A stretch of DNA of 8,414 bases, taken from a bacterium (lineage in GTDB: Bacteria; Bacillota; Clostridia; Oscillospirales; Acutalibacteraceae). The notes beneath the pieces were generated by a model that ran no database searches, had not been told where the DNA came from, and saw only the letters and a list, made by a program, of their open reading frames with translations. This document shows, piece by piece, positions 1 to 8,000 of this stretch. The stretch lies in NCBI GenBank assembly GCA_020626545.1, contig JAHKZS010000214.1, forward strand, positions 1-8,414, given 5' to 3'. The first letter of the stretch is position 1; every line of letters starts with the position of its first letter. Both the position numbers and the translations under genes were made by a program.

Positions 1-21
1 AACGGGTAGAAAAGGGATAAA

Positions 22-513
22 ATGAGAGAAAGCAAAGAGAAAAGATTTTTAAAAATCTATAACCAATATAAAGATATTGTGTTTTGTATTTCGATTATTT
101 ATCTTAAAGATTATCAACTTGCCGAGGACGCGTCGCAGGACGTATTTGTTAAAGTCCTTAAAAAGCTAAATAATCTAAGGGATGAATCGAAGGCAAAGGC
201 ATGGATTTCAAAAATAACAATTAATATTTGTCGTGATAAGCTTAGCCGCCGAAGCCGCTTGGAAATACCTTCCGAAACGCTTATTAACTCAAACGGTAAG
301 CTCGACGACGAGGATGATCGGCTTACCCTTAGGGAAGCTGTAGGAAAGCTGTCTGTCGAGCTTAGAGAGGTGGTTATACTTTACTATTACCAGGATTTCA
401 CCCAAAAAGAAATCTCCGAGCTTTTGAAAATCCCTGAAACTACTACGGCTTATCGATTGCGTGCCGCAAAATCAAAACTAAAAGAATACTTGAAGGAGGA
501 CTTTTATGACTGA
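22..513 (+). CDS. ECF-type RNA polymerase sigma factor (sigma-70 family)
   Basis: This 163-residue protein has the size and two-domain plan of an extracytoplasmic-function sigma factor, which would direct core RNA polymerase to a specific promoter set. Region 2 spans about residues 10-77: a YLKDYQLAEDASQDVF-like segment is the core-binding helix, and AWISKITINICRDKL is the typical end of region 2. An acidic linker (about 84-100, with DDEDDR) follows, then region 4 (about 102-157), whose helix-turn-helix includes DFTQKEISELLKIPETTTAYRLRAAK. Region 3 is absent, as expected for an ECF factor. The ATG at 22 is preceded by an in-frame TAG at 7-9 and an AAGGGA ribosome site at about 12-17, so the start is secure and the gene complete. 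It overlaps the next gene by 8 nt, as sigma/anti-sigma pairs often do. I cannot assign an ECF subgroup by eye. Its target promoters are unknown, and its own promoter is outside the window. Confidence 0.93.
   Translation: MRESKEKRFLKIYNQYKDIVFCISIIYLKDYQLAEDASQDVFVKVLKKLNNLRDESKAKAWISKITINICRDKLSRRSRLEIPSETLINSNGKLDDEDDRLTLREAVGKLSVELREVVILYYYQDFTQKEISELLKIPETTTAYRLRAAKSKLKEYLKEDFYD
493..499 (+). promoter_or_regulatory. Ribosome binding site inside the sigma gene, for the downstream membrane protein
   Basis: AAGGAGG lies 6 nt before the ATG at 506, inside the last codons of the sigma factor gene. Together with the 8-nt gene overlap this fixes the start of the membrane protein and suggests translational coupling, which would keep sigma factor and partner in proportion. 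Confidence 0.85.
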
Positions 514-2089
514 TTTAAGAAAACTCTTTTCCGAAGAGTATAAAGATTTTTCTTTGGATATTTCACCCGACGATATTATCGCCGTTTATAAAAAAGAGAA
601 ACGAAAAACTTATACCGCGGTTATCGGTTCCGTTTGCTGTTTATTTATTGTATTATCCGTGATAAACCTAAACACCGGCGCGGTTTCCGAGTTTTTTAAT
701 TCGACAGGAGAGTTTTTATCGAACTGGATTAATCCGGCTAATCCGGGAAAAAATGTCGCCGATACTTATTGTACCGACAAACCAACTGTAAAACCGGCAT
801 CAGTATTATCGACGGAAAAACATAAAGGACAGGATAAGAACTCAAAAACCTCCGCCGCTTCCCGAAAACCTGCCGCTTCGGTAAAAGATAATAATACCTT
901 AAACGTTAGCGGTGTCTCAAATCCCGAGCCTAAAGAAAACGTAGTGTATTCCTCTCCCGAAAATTTTGAGTACACTTTAAAACAGGACGGAACTGTTCTG
1001 ATTAAAGAATATAAAGGCTCAGAGGAATCGGTCAGAATACCGAATAAAATTAACGGAAAAAACGTTACGGAAATAGGAGAAAAAGCGTTCGCTTCTTTTA
1101 AAGGAAATAAAGTAATCTTGTCCGATAATATATCTGTTATTGATTCAGGAGCGTTTTATAAGAACAGCTCGATTAAAGAGATTGAGCTCAATAATGTAAA
1201 AGAGATAGGAAGCAAGGCGTTTTCGGGTTGTAAATCTATAGAAAAACTTACTGTACCGTCCTCGGTAAAGATTATAAACTACGGAGCGTTTATGGATTGC
1301 GATAACCTAAAAGCCCTGAATCTTAATGCCGAGTATACCAATGAGGAAACCGGACCTTTCGAGAAAGCAGGGTATACGTTCAGTTCCTGTGATAAGCTTG
1401 AAACATTGAATGTCGGCGAGGGTGTAAAAACTATTTACGACAGGGCGTTTTATCAGTGTTACGCTTTAAAAAATATTAAGCTTCCTAAATCGCTCAGGAA
1501 AATTAACTCTTCGGCTTTTAGTTGTTGTACCGGTTTAGAGAGTATTAATCTTCCCGACGGGGTAACGTTTATAGGTCAAAAAGCGTTCAATAAATGCCGC
1601 AATTTATCAAGTGTGAAGCTTTCACAATCGCTTACGGAAATATGTAAACAGGCTTTTTATAACTGTAACGCGTTGAAAAAAATAACAGTTCCCGCGAGTG
1701 TAAGAAATCTGGGCTCAATGTGCCTGGGATACTACGATAAAAACGACTCCGAAACAACAGTTACAGGGTTTACAATTAAATGTTATAACGACTCCGCGGC
1801 TTGGAGTTACGGATTGAAGAATAAATTCGCCCTCGAAAGTATGGGGGAAAGCCCGGTTGTAACAACTGTAAAGTTGGAAAAATATGTTGTTGTTTTGAAT
1901 ATCGGCGGCGAATATGATATCGTATATAAAGTAGATAATCCCGTCGGTAAAACGACATTTTCCAGTTCGGATAAAACAATAGCGGCGGTAAGTAAAAACG
2001 GCACAGTTACCGCTAAAAAAATTGGAAAAGCCGAGATTACTGTAACCAATAATAAAGTATCAAGAAAACTTATTGTGATTGTAGAATAA
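506..2089 (+). CDS. Single-pass membrane protein with BspA-type LRR ectodomain and Big_2-like domain; candidate anti-sigma factor
   Basis: The 527-residue product begins with a short charged N-terminus (1-35) ending in KKEKRK. One hydrophobic helix follows (about 36-55, AVIGSVCCLFIVLSVI). The cluster of positive charges just before it predicts an N-inside, C-outside topology. Residues about 56-150 form a low-complexity Ser/Lys/Pro/Thr linker. Residues about 152-440 carry nine BspA-type LRR units marked by AFxxC-like motifs, closed by the cap segment TIKCYNDSAAWSYGLKNKF. Residues about 455-527 form a Big_2-like bacterial Ig fold, with GKTTFSSSDKTIAAVSKNGTVTA as its recognisable part, shown here in two pieces: GKTTFSSSDK and TIAAVSKNGTVTA. 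There is no LPxTG motif. The overlap with the sigma gene and the topology suggest a membrane-held sigma regulator whose first ~35 residues would bind the sigma factor. That role is inferred: I see no zinc-binding HxxxCxxC motif or other known anti-sigma domain. The alternative is a membrane-anchored LRR adhesin that merely shares the operon. Confidence 0.85.
   Translation: MTDLRKLFSEEYKDFSLDISPDDIIAVYKKEKRKTYTAVIGSVCCLFIVLSVINLNTGAVSEFFNSTGEFLSNWINPANPGKNVADTYCTDKPTVKPASVLSTEKHKGQDKNSKTSAASRKPAASVKDNNTLNVSGVSNPEPKENVVYSSPENFEYTLKQDGTVLIKEYKGSEESVRIPNKINGKNVTEIGEKAFASFKGNKVILSDNISVIDSGAFYKNSSIKEIELNNVKEIGSKAFSGCKSIEKLTVPSSVKIINYGAFMDCDNLKALNLNAEYTNEETGPFEKAGYTFSSCDKLETLNVGEGVKTIYDRAFYQCYALKNIKLPKSLRKINSSAFSCCTGLESINLPDGVTFIGQKAFNKCRNLSSVKLSQSLTEICKQAFYNCNALKKITVPASVRNLGSMCLGYYDKNDSETTVTGFTIKCYNDSAAWSYGLKNKFALESMGESPVVTTVKLEKYVVVLNIGGEYDIVYKVDNPVGKTTFSSSDKTIAAVSKNGTVTAKKIGKAEITVTNNKVSRKLIVIVE
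959..1825 (+). repeat. BspA-type LRR tract in the membrane protein (9 units)
   Basis: Nine degenerate units of about 22-24 residues are each marked by AFxxC or a variant, for example SKAFSGC, DRAFYQC, QKAFNKC and KQAFYNC. The first two units lack the cysteine (EKAFASF, SGAFYKN). One unit is expanded and diverged (GYTFSSC), following an insert around residues 275-290. Confidence 0.85.
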
Positions 2090-2101
2090 CACGATTAACT
2101 G

Positions 2102-2108
2102 AAAGGAG
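2102..2108 (+). promoter_or_regulatory. Ribosome binding site for the first secreted LRR protein
   Basis: AAAGGAG lies 7 nt before the ATG at 2116, in the 26-nt gap after the membrane-protein gene. The gap holds no visible terminator or convincing promoter, so the gene is probably read through from upstream. Confidence 0.8.
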
Positions 2109-2115
2109 TAACATT

Positions 2116-5025
2116 ATGAAAAAATGCTTAAAAACGGTTTCGGTTTTGCTGGTTTCTTTGATAATGATTTCGTGTTTTTCGGTTGGTATTAACGCCGAAG
2201 AAAATACGTTAAAGGACGGAGATTTCGGATACGAACTGTTTGAAAATGATACCGCGATAATTAACGCCTACTACGGAAGCGGCGAGATTGTAACCGTTCC
2301 CGATAAGGTAGACGGAATGACGGTTGTCGGAATAGGATTGGCTTTTAAGGATAATAAAACCGTTAAGAAAGTAAATCTTCCGAATACGATAAAAAATATT
2401 TATGTAGATACATTCCATAATTGTACATCTCTCGAGGAGGTAAACCTTCCCGACGAGCTTGAATATGTTGGACAAAGCGCGTTTGAGGACTGCGCGGTAA
2501 AAGCGCTTAAATTTCCGTCATCTATGCGGGGAATCGGACCGTATGCCTTCGAGAAATGTTTCAATTTGGAGAGTGTTTATTTCGAAGAAGGCTTAGAATT
2601 TATGGAGACAAGAGCTTTCGCCCATTGCAAAAAGCTTAAAAAAGTCCATCTTGCCGACTCTACTTACGATCTGGGGGATTGCGCGTTTGAGTTTTGTTCG
2701 GAACTGGAGGAAGTAAATATCCCTAAAAAGATGTATAAAATAAGAAAATCTGTGTTCCTGGAATGTTTATCTCTAAAAAGCGTCGTTATACCGGATAGCG
2801 TAAAAGAGATAGGAAGTAACGCTTTTTCCCATTGTATAGCTTTAAAGAGTCTTGATTTGGGAAAAGGAGTAACAAGTATAAGCACGAGTGCTTTTGAGGT
2901 GTGCTCATCTCTTGAAACTCTCGTAATTCCCGATAGTGTAACGTTTTGCGGTTCGGGAGCTTTTGATGGATGTTACTCTTTGGAGAAGGTTAAGATAAGT
3001 ATGGGGCTTGAAACAATAAGCCGGGAAATGTTCAGCGACTGTACCTCGCTCGAAAGTGTAACGATACCGAACGGCGTAAAGAAAATAGAGGGAAGCGCGT
3101 TTTTAAGATGCAGCTCGCTTACCGACGTATACATACCCTCTAATGTAACTAATATAGTAAAAACGGCTTTCGGATATACAGACATAGGCGTAAAAGGAAA
3201 TTTACCTATTAGAATTCATGGGTACGTTTCTACCGAAGCGGAGAGATACGCTAACGAAAACGGCTATGAGTTTATTGATATGAACGGCACTCCCACGGGA
3301 GTGGATACCTCAATTTTCCTGGACGAAACTGAAATAAAAGTAAGAAGATATAAAACATATAAGATAAAGTACAGCGTCGATTTGCCCTCGGGAAAAACTA
3401 CATTCCAAAGTGCCAATGAAAAAATCGCGAAGGTTAACGCCGAAGGACTTATTACAGCCGTTAACGCCGGAACTACATATATCGCCGTGTCTAACGGAAA
3501 CGCTACCGAGCTTATTAAAGTAACCGTAGAGAATCCTCCCGTAGATGTGATTAATGAACAGACTACCAAAGGCGGAGTGAAGTATTTTTTTATCGACGGT
3601 GAAAACGACGAAATTACTGTAAGAATCACAGGCTGCGGTGATAATGTTACCGAAGCGGTTGTACCGTCTATGATAGGCTCGTATCCGGTTAAGGAAATAC
3701 AGGAAAACGCGTTTAAAAATAAAAAGAGTTTAAAAAAGGTCGAGATAAATAAAAACGTTGAAACTATAGGAGCCTCGGCATTCGAGAATTGCGCCGCCTT
3801 AGAGAGTATATCTATACCGACAACCTTGAAGTCTGTCGACGAGAATGCTTTCGCGGGTTGTGAAAAGCTGAGTAAAATATATATTAAAAGTCTTAAAAAA
3901 TATAACGAGATTCAGTTTTATAATTCCGAAAATAATACCGCGTTCCCTTCGGGTAATGCAAACACCGTTTATTTAAACGGAAAAGCCCTGGAAAATGTTA
4001 GGATAACTAATGACTTCGGAAAAATCAGAAACGATTTTCTTGCTAATTGCGTATCCCTTAAAAAGCTGATAATCGACGAAGGAATAAGCGCTACGGGAGA
4101 GAATTCATTTTGCGGGTGTATAGGACTCGAGGAGATTTCGCTTCCCGATTCTATCGAAAGAATAGACTACTCGTTTAGAAATTGTTCTTCCTTAAAAGAA
4201 GCTGAAATCCCCGTAAATGTAAAAAGAATTGCTCAAGGCGCGTTTACGGATTGTACTTCGCTGGAGAAGGTAAACTATTTCGCGACAGAGTGTAAGGATT
4301 ACGGATATAAATTTGAGCCTGCTTTTTCGGGATGTACTTCGCTTAAGAAAATATGTATCGGCGAAAATGTAACCGATATAGCTTACTATATCTTCAATAA
4401 CTCGGGCAGCGGCTTGGAGGTATACGGAAAGACGGGAACTTACGCCGAGCGGTTCGCTAAAGAAAACGGATTTTTATTTATGGATAGTTCCGTAAGTAAA
4501 ACAAGGATTGATTTTGATGATACATTTGAAAGCGGCGGCGAGTATAGCGAGAGTTTGGTTGTAGAACCGTTGCCCGCTAAGCCGAGTTTAAATACCAAAT
4601 CTACAAAGCTTAAAGCAGGCGCAAGTACGGCTTTAGAGGTTAAAAACGGCTCTTTAAAGACAATATCAAGTTCTAATAAAAATGTTGTCGCCGTTAAAAA
4701 TAATAAAGCCTATGCCTTAAAAAAGGGAAGCGCTTACATAACAGCCGAGTTAAAGAACGGAGATAAACTCAAAATAAAATTAACCGTAACTTCCGCGCCG
4801 AAGCTTTCCAAAAAGTCTATAACAGTTAAACGCGGAAGAACTAAGACGGTAAAAATAATCGGTAAGTCTTATATGAACAATAAATATAAGAACTCGAAAA
4901 AAGCTAAAATTATATCTAAAGTTTCGTCGGATAAAATAAAAGTCCGCGGACTGAAAAAGGGTAAAACAAAGCTTAAAATTACCGTTAACGGAGTTTTGCT
5001 CACTCTAACGGTAAAGGTAAAATAA
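2116..5025 (+). CDS. Secreted BspA-type LRR protein with Big_2-like domains and a basic C-terminal tail
   Basis: The 969-residue product starts with a Sec signal peptide (MKKCLK, a hydrophobic core, then a likely cleavage after GINA at about residue 27). The order after that is LRR block 1 (about 37-389) ending in the cap IRIHGYVSTEAERYANENG; a Big_2-like domain (about 395-472, with GKTTFQSANEKIAKV); LRR block 2 (about 485-790) ending in a second cap, LEVYGKTGTYAERFAKENG; a second Big-like domain (about 820-893); and a strongly basic beta-rich tail (894-969, 22 Lys and 3 Arg against one Asp). It has no LPxTG, SLH or dockerin motif and no C-terminal membrane helix, so any wall attachment would be non-covalent. 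BspA-family proteins are known as surface proteins that bind host or environmental ligands; the ligand here is unknown. The gene lies 26 nt after the membrane-protein gene and shares its domain types, implying co-transcription and common descent. Confidence 0.92.
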   Translation: MKKCLKTVSVLLVSLIMISCFSVGINAEENTLKDGDFGYELFENDTAIINAYYGSGEIVTVPDKVDGMTVVGIGLAFKDNKTVKKVNLPNTIKNIYVDTFHNCTSLEEVNLPDELEYVGQSAFEDCAVKALKFPSSMRGIGPYAFEKCFNLESVYFEEGLEFMETRAFAHCKKLKKVHLADSTYDLGDCAFEFCSELEEVNIPKKMYKIRKSVFLECLSLKSVVIPDSVKEIGSNAFSHCIALKSLDLGKGVTSISTSAFEVCSSLETLVIPDSVTFCGSGAFDGCYSLEKVKISMGLETISREMFSDCTSLESVTIPNGVKKIEGSAFLRCSSLTDVYIPSNVTNIVKTAFGYTDIGVKGNLPIRIHGYVSTEAERYANENGYEFIDMNGTPTGVDTSIFLDETEIKVRRYKTYKIKYSVDLPSGKTTFQSANEKIAKVNAEGLITAVNAGTTYIAVSNGNATELIKVTVENPPVDVINEQTTKGGVKYFFIDGENDEITVRITGCGDNVTEAVVPSMIGSYPVKEIQENAFKNKKSLKKVEINKNVETIGASAFENCAALESISIPTTLKSVDENAFAGCEKLSKIYIKSLKKYNEIQFYNSENNTAFPSGNANTVYLNGKALENVRITNDFGKIRNDFLANCVSLKKLIIDEGISATGENSFCGCIGLEEISLPDSIERIDYSFRNCSSLKEAEIPVNVKRIAQGAFTDCTSLEKVNYFATECKDYGYKFEPAFSGCTSLKKICIGENVTDIAYYIFNNSGSGLEVYGKTGTYAERFAKENGFLFMDSSVSKTRIDFDDTFESGGEYSESLVVEPLPAKPSLNTKSTKLKAGASTALEVKNGSLKTISSSNKNVVAVKNNKAYALKKGSAYITAELKNGDKLKIKLTVTSAPKLSKKSITVKRGRTKTVKIIGKSYMNNKYKNSKKAKIISKVSSDKIKVRGLKKGKTKLKITVNGVLLTLTVKVK
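2224..3282 (+). repeat. LRR block 1 of the first secreted protein (13 units)
   Basis: I count thirteen units by their AFxxC-type motifs, running from GLAFKDN to KTAFGYT and including TRAFAHC, SNAFSHC and GSAFLRC. Spacing is very regular at about 23 residues (69 nt). The block ends in the family's cap motif. Confidence 0.87.
3568..4485 (+). repeat. LRR block 2 of the first secreted protein (9 units)
   Basis: Nine units run from ENAFKNK to YYIFNNS. The third and fourth units are separated by a non-repeat insert (about residues 590-630, with NTVYLNGKALENV) that resembles a better-preserved insert in the next gene. The fourth unit, NDFLANC, has one extra residue between F and C. Confidence 0.82.
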
Positions 5026-5027
5026 AC

Positions 5028-5076
5028 GGGTTAATACACTGCGGTACGCAAATTCGTACCGCAGATAACCCATTTT
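5028..5076 (+). terminator. Nested hairpin between the two secreted-protein genes; possible weak terminator or attenuator
   Basis: An inner perfect 10-bp stem (CTGCGGTACG at 5039-5048 with CGTACCGCAG at 5055-5064, loop CAAATT) is enclosed by an outer perfect 6-bp stem (GGGTTA at 5028-5033 with TAACCC at 5066-5071). The asymmetric internal loop is ATACA against A. Only four T residues follow (5073-5076), so full termination is doubtful. Partial termination or 3'-end protection of the upstream message would both fit. Confidence 0.65.
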
Positions 5077-5086
5077 AGCGTATATA

Positions 5087-5092
5087 AGGAGG
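5087..5092 (+). promoter_or_regulatory. Ribosome binding site for the large secreted LRR protein
   Basis: AGGAGG lies 6 nt before the ATG at 5099, which fixes the start. It begins 15 nt after the outer stem of the intergenic hairpin, so folding of that hairpin would leave it exposed. Confidence 0.85.
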
Positions 5093-5098
5093 CGCGTT

Positions 5099-8000
5099 AT
5101 GAAAAAATTTATTTCGTTAGTATTAGTTATGTTATTTGTTGTCGGAATTTTTTCAATTATTCCGTCATCGGCTTTGGAGGATCTTAAACAGATTCCGGAG
5201 AAAACAATTTCGCTTAAAGAGATAAAACACGAAAGCGAAACTACGGCTGTTACCGAACCGACAGAAAAAACCGAGACTGAGTATTCGGTTAAGTCCGAGA
5301 ATAATTCCGAGATGCCCGAAACCGTAACCTTTCCTCCCGAAATGGAGAATGATTCTACAGTTAACCAAAATGGATTTGTTTATAGACTGAGCGATTACGA
5401 CAACGACGTCGAGGGATATAAGCTAATGGAGTACACGGGTGACGACGAGGAAATAATTATTCCCGAAAAAATCAACGGTAAATCTGTATTCGAAATAGGC
5501 AATAGCGTGTTTGAAAATAATACAAAAATTAAAAAGGCAGTAATTCCCGATACCGTACAGGAGATAGGTAGGAAAGCTTTTTACGGTTGTACCGCTCTTG
5601 AGGAAGTGAAGCTTCCCGCGAACTTAATCGGAATTACCGCGGAGGTTTTTAATGGTTGCGTTTCTTTGGAATCAATAACTCTTTCGTCTAAAATCGAGTA
5701 TATAAAAACGCGCGCTTTTTCACAAACAGCTATTAAAGAAATCGCTATTCCCGACAGGGCTTGGGAAATCGCCGAATCCGCCTTTGAGAATTGCAAATTT
5801 CTCAGAAATATTACTATAGGCAGCGGTATTACAAATATAGGAAAAGACGCTTTCGAAAAATGCGAAAGAATAGAGAATGTTTATATAAGCGATGTCGTAA
5901 AATGGTGTTCTATTCATTTTAGAAACTCGAGATCCAATCCTCTCTCATACGCCGAAAATATGTATCTTAATAACGAATTGGTTGTAGAGCTTAATCTTCC
6001 GAGAAGATTACAGAGAATAAACGACTATGCCTTTTGTTATTATCATAAACTCGAGAAGCTTAATTCGGGCGAGGGTGTTGTAGCAATCGGAAACAGCGCC
6101 TTTTATATGTGCCAAAATCTTACCACCGTATATACCGGTAACTGTATAAGAACTATAGAATCCGAGGCATTCTACCAGTGCGGGAAACTCAACGGATTAA
6201 GGCTCGGCGAAAGTATCGAAAGAATCGATGAATACGCTTTCGATTTTTGCGCGTCGCTAAAGGCAATCGTCGTTCCTAAGAACATTGGGAGAATAGGTAC
6301 TTGCGCCCTCGGAAAACAAGGCCCCGATTTGAATGTTGACGGAGCGGCAATTTACGGCTATACAGGAAGCGCCGCCGAAATATATTGCAGAACCGACGGT
6401 GTTCCGTTTATTGATATTGAGAAAACTCCCGCGCCCGATGGAGTTGTGCCTACTGTTGCCGAAACAGAACCCGCTCCCGAAGAAACGACTGAAGTTACTC
6501 AGCCCGTAACCTACGAAGCCGAAGAAACTCATCCCGCTTTAGAAGTCTTTAACTATACTTTGAATAAAGGCAAAGCCACAATAACGAGTTATCGGGGTAA
6601 GGCGTATAAAGTTCAAGTCCCGAGTGTTATCGAGGGCTTTACCGTAACAGGAGTATCTTTTAACGCTAATAACACTATTACTACCGAGATTATTCTTCCC
6701 GAAACTGTAACAACCATAGATGAAAAAGCTTTCTGGGGTTGGAGTAATCTCAAAAAGATAGTGATGACGGATAATGTAACAAAAATAGGCGAGAACGCGT
6801 TTTTTAACTGTAAATCACTTGAAGAAATTAATCTTTCCGAAAATATTACCGAACTGAAACAAAGCTTATTTGAAAGCTGTCAATCTCTTAAAAATATAAA
6901 GATCCCGAAAAACGTTACTACGATTAATCAGAATGTGTTCGCGAATTGCGAATCGTTAGAAAATATCAGTGTTTCCGCGTCGGTTAGATCAATCAGCCCT
7001 TACGCCTTTGGGGGTTGCGTATCTTTAAAGAATATTGATGTTGACGAAAATAACGAATTATTCTCCTCGAAGGACGGTGTGCTTTTTGATAAGACAATGA
7101 GCAAGCTGGTTAAATATCCCGCCGCCAAAGAAGCGCTCAAATACGAGATAGATAAAACTGTTACCGCAATCGGAGCTCAGGCGTTTGCCGGATGTGTTAA
7201 CCTTTCCGAGATTATAATTCCCGACAGCGTCGATACTATGGGATGGTATGCTTTCGAGAATTGTTCGGCGCTAAAAAAAGCTGCTTTTTCAAAAAGCCTA
7301 ACCTCGATTACTCAATACTGCTTCAACGGCTGTAGTTCGCTTGAGGAACTTAATCTTCCGCCGGAAATCAAGATAATAGACAGCAACGCCTTTAAAGGTT
7401 GCGCTTCTATTAAAAGTATTGTGCTTCCGGAAAAAGTTACCGGTGTCGGCGCAACCGCGTTTTTGGGATGTACTTCGGTTGAGAAAATTGAACTTAACGA
7501 AGGTCTTGAATATATAGGGGAGAGAGCGTTTGAGGATTGTAGACTTGTAAAGAGCGTAACCGTTCCGTCGAGCGTTAAAACTATAGGCACGTCCGCTTTC
7601 GGATTCGTGGAGTTTACCGATAAGTACGGTTATAAAGGTTATCGAAAAGATTCATCCTTCGTAATATACGGAACTAAAGACAGCGCGGCGCAGACCTACG
7701 CTCAGACTAATTCTTTTGTATTTTTTGAAGTGGAAACTCCGACAACTCCCGAGCCTATAAAGCCTACAGTAAAACCGACTGTCTCCCAAAAGACAAATCC
7801 GGTAAAAGTAATGATTAAAACAAAGTCGGTTAAAGCTAAGGCGTTAAAGAAATCTAAAACAACTGTTAAACCTTTAACTATTAAAAACGCCAAGGGCGTT
7901 GTATCCGTAACAAAAATAAAGAACGGCACGACATCTAAAATCTTTAAAAAGATTACGGTAAACAAAAAGAGCGGCGCTGTTACGTTTAAGAAAGGTAAAT

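Noticed and set aside
2116..2196. Possible lipoprotein signal in the first secreted protein (MISC before a cysteine at residue 20)
   Set aside because: The residues before the cysteine do not fit the usual L-[AST]-[GA]-C lipobox, and a normal signal peptidase I site (GINA before EEN) follows.
3288..3303. Inverted repeat CACTCCC/GGGAGTG within the first secreted-protein gene
   Set aside because: It has only a 2-nt gap (6-bp stem if a 4-nt loop is allowed), is inside the coding region at the boundary between LRR block 1 and the Big_2-like domain, and has no T-tract.
3264..3629. 121-codon open frame on the minus strand inside the first secreted-protein gene
   Set aside because: It lies wholly opposite the LRR/Big_2 coding region, gives a low-complexity hydrophobic product with no recognisable domain, and has no ribosome binding site that I can see. 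The other minus-strand frames across 766-8007 are rejected for the same reasons.
5072..5098. TATATA-like promoter -10 element upstream of the large secreted-protein gene
   Set aside because: No convincing -35 element lies at the right distance, and the sequence is AT-rich by default. Read-through from upstream is the simpler explanation.
959..7732. Regular ~69-nt periodicity that could suggest a CRISPR array or tandem DNA repeats
   Set aside because: The period matches 23-residue LRR units in frame, and the units differ in DNA sequence. The longest match noticed is short (17 nt, at 1196-1212 and 2800-2816), so this is protein repetition.
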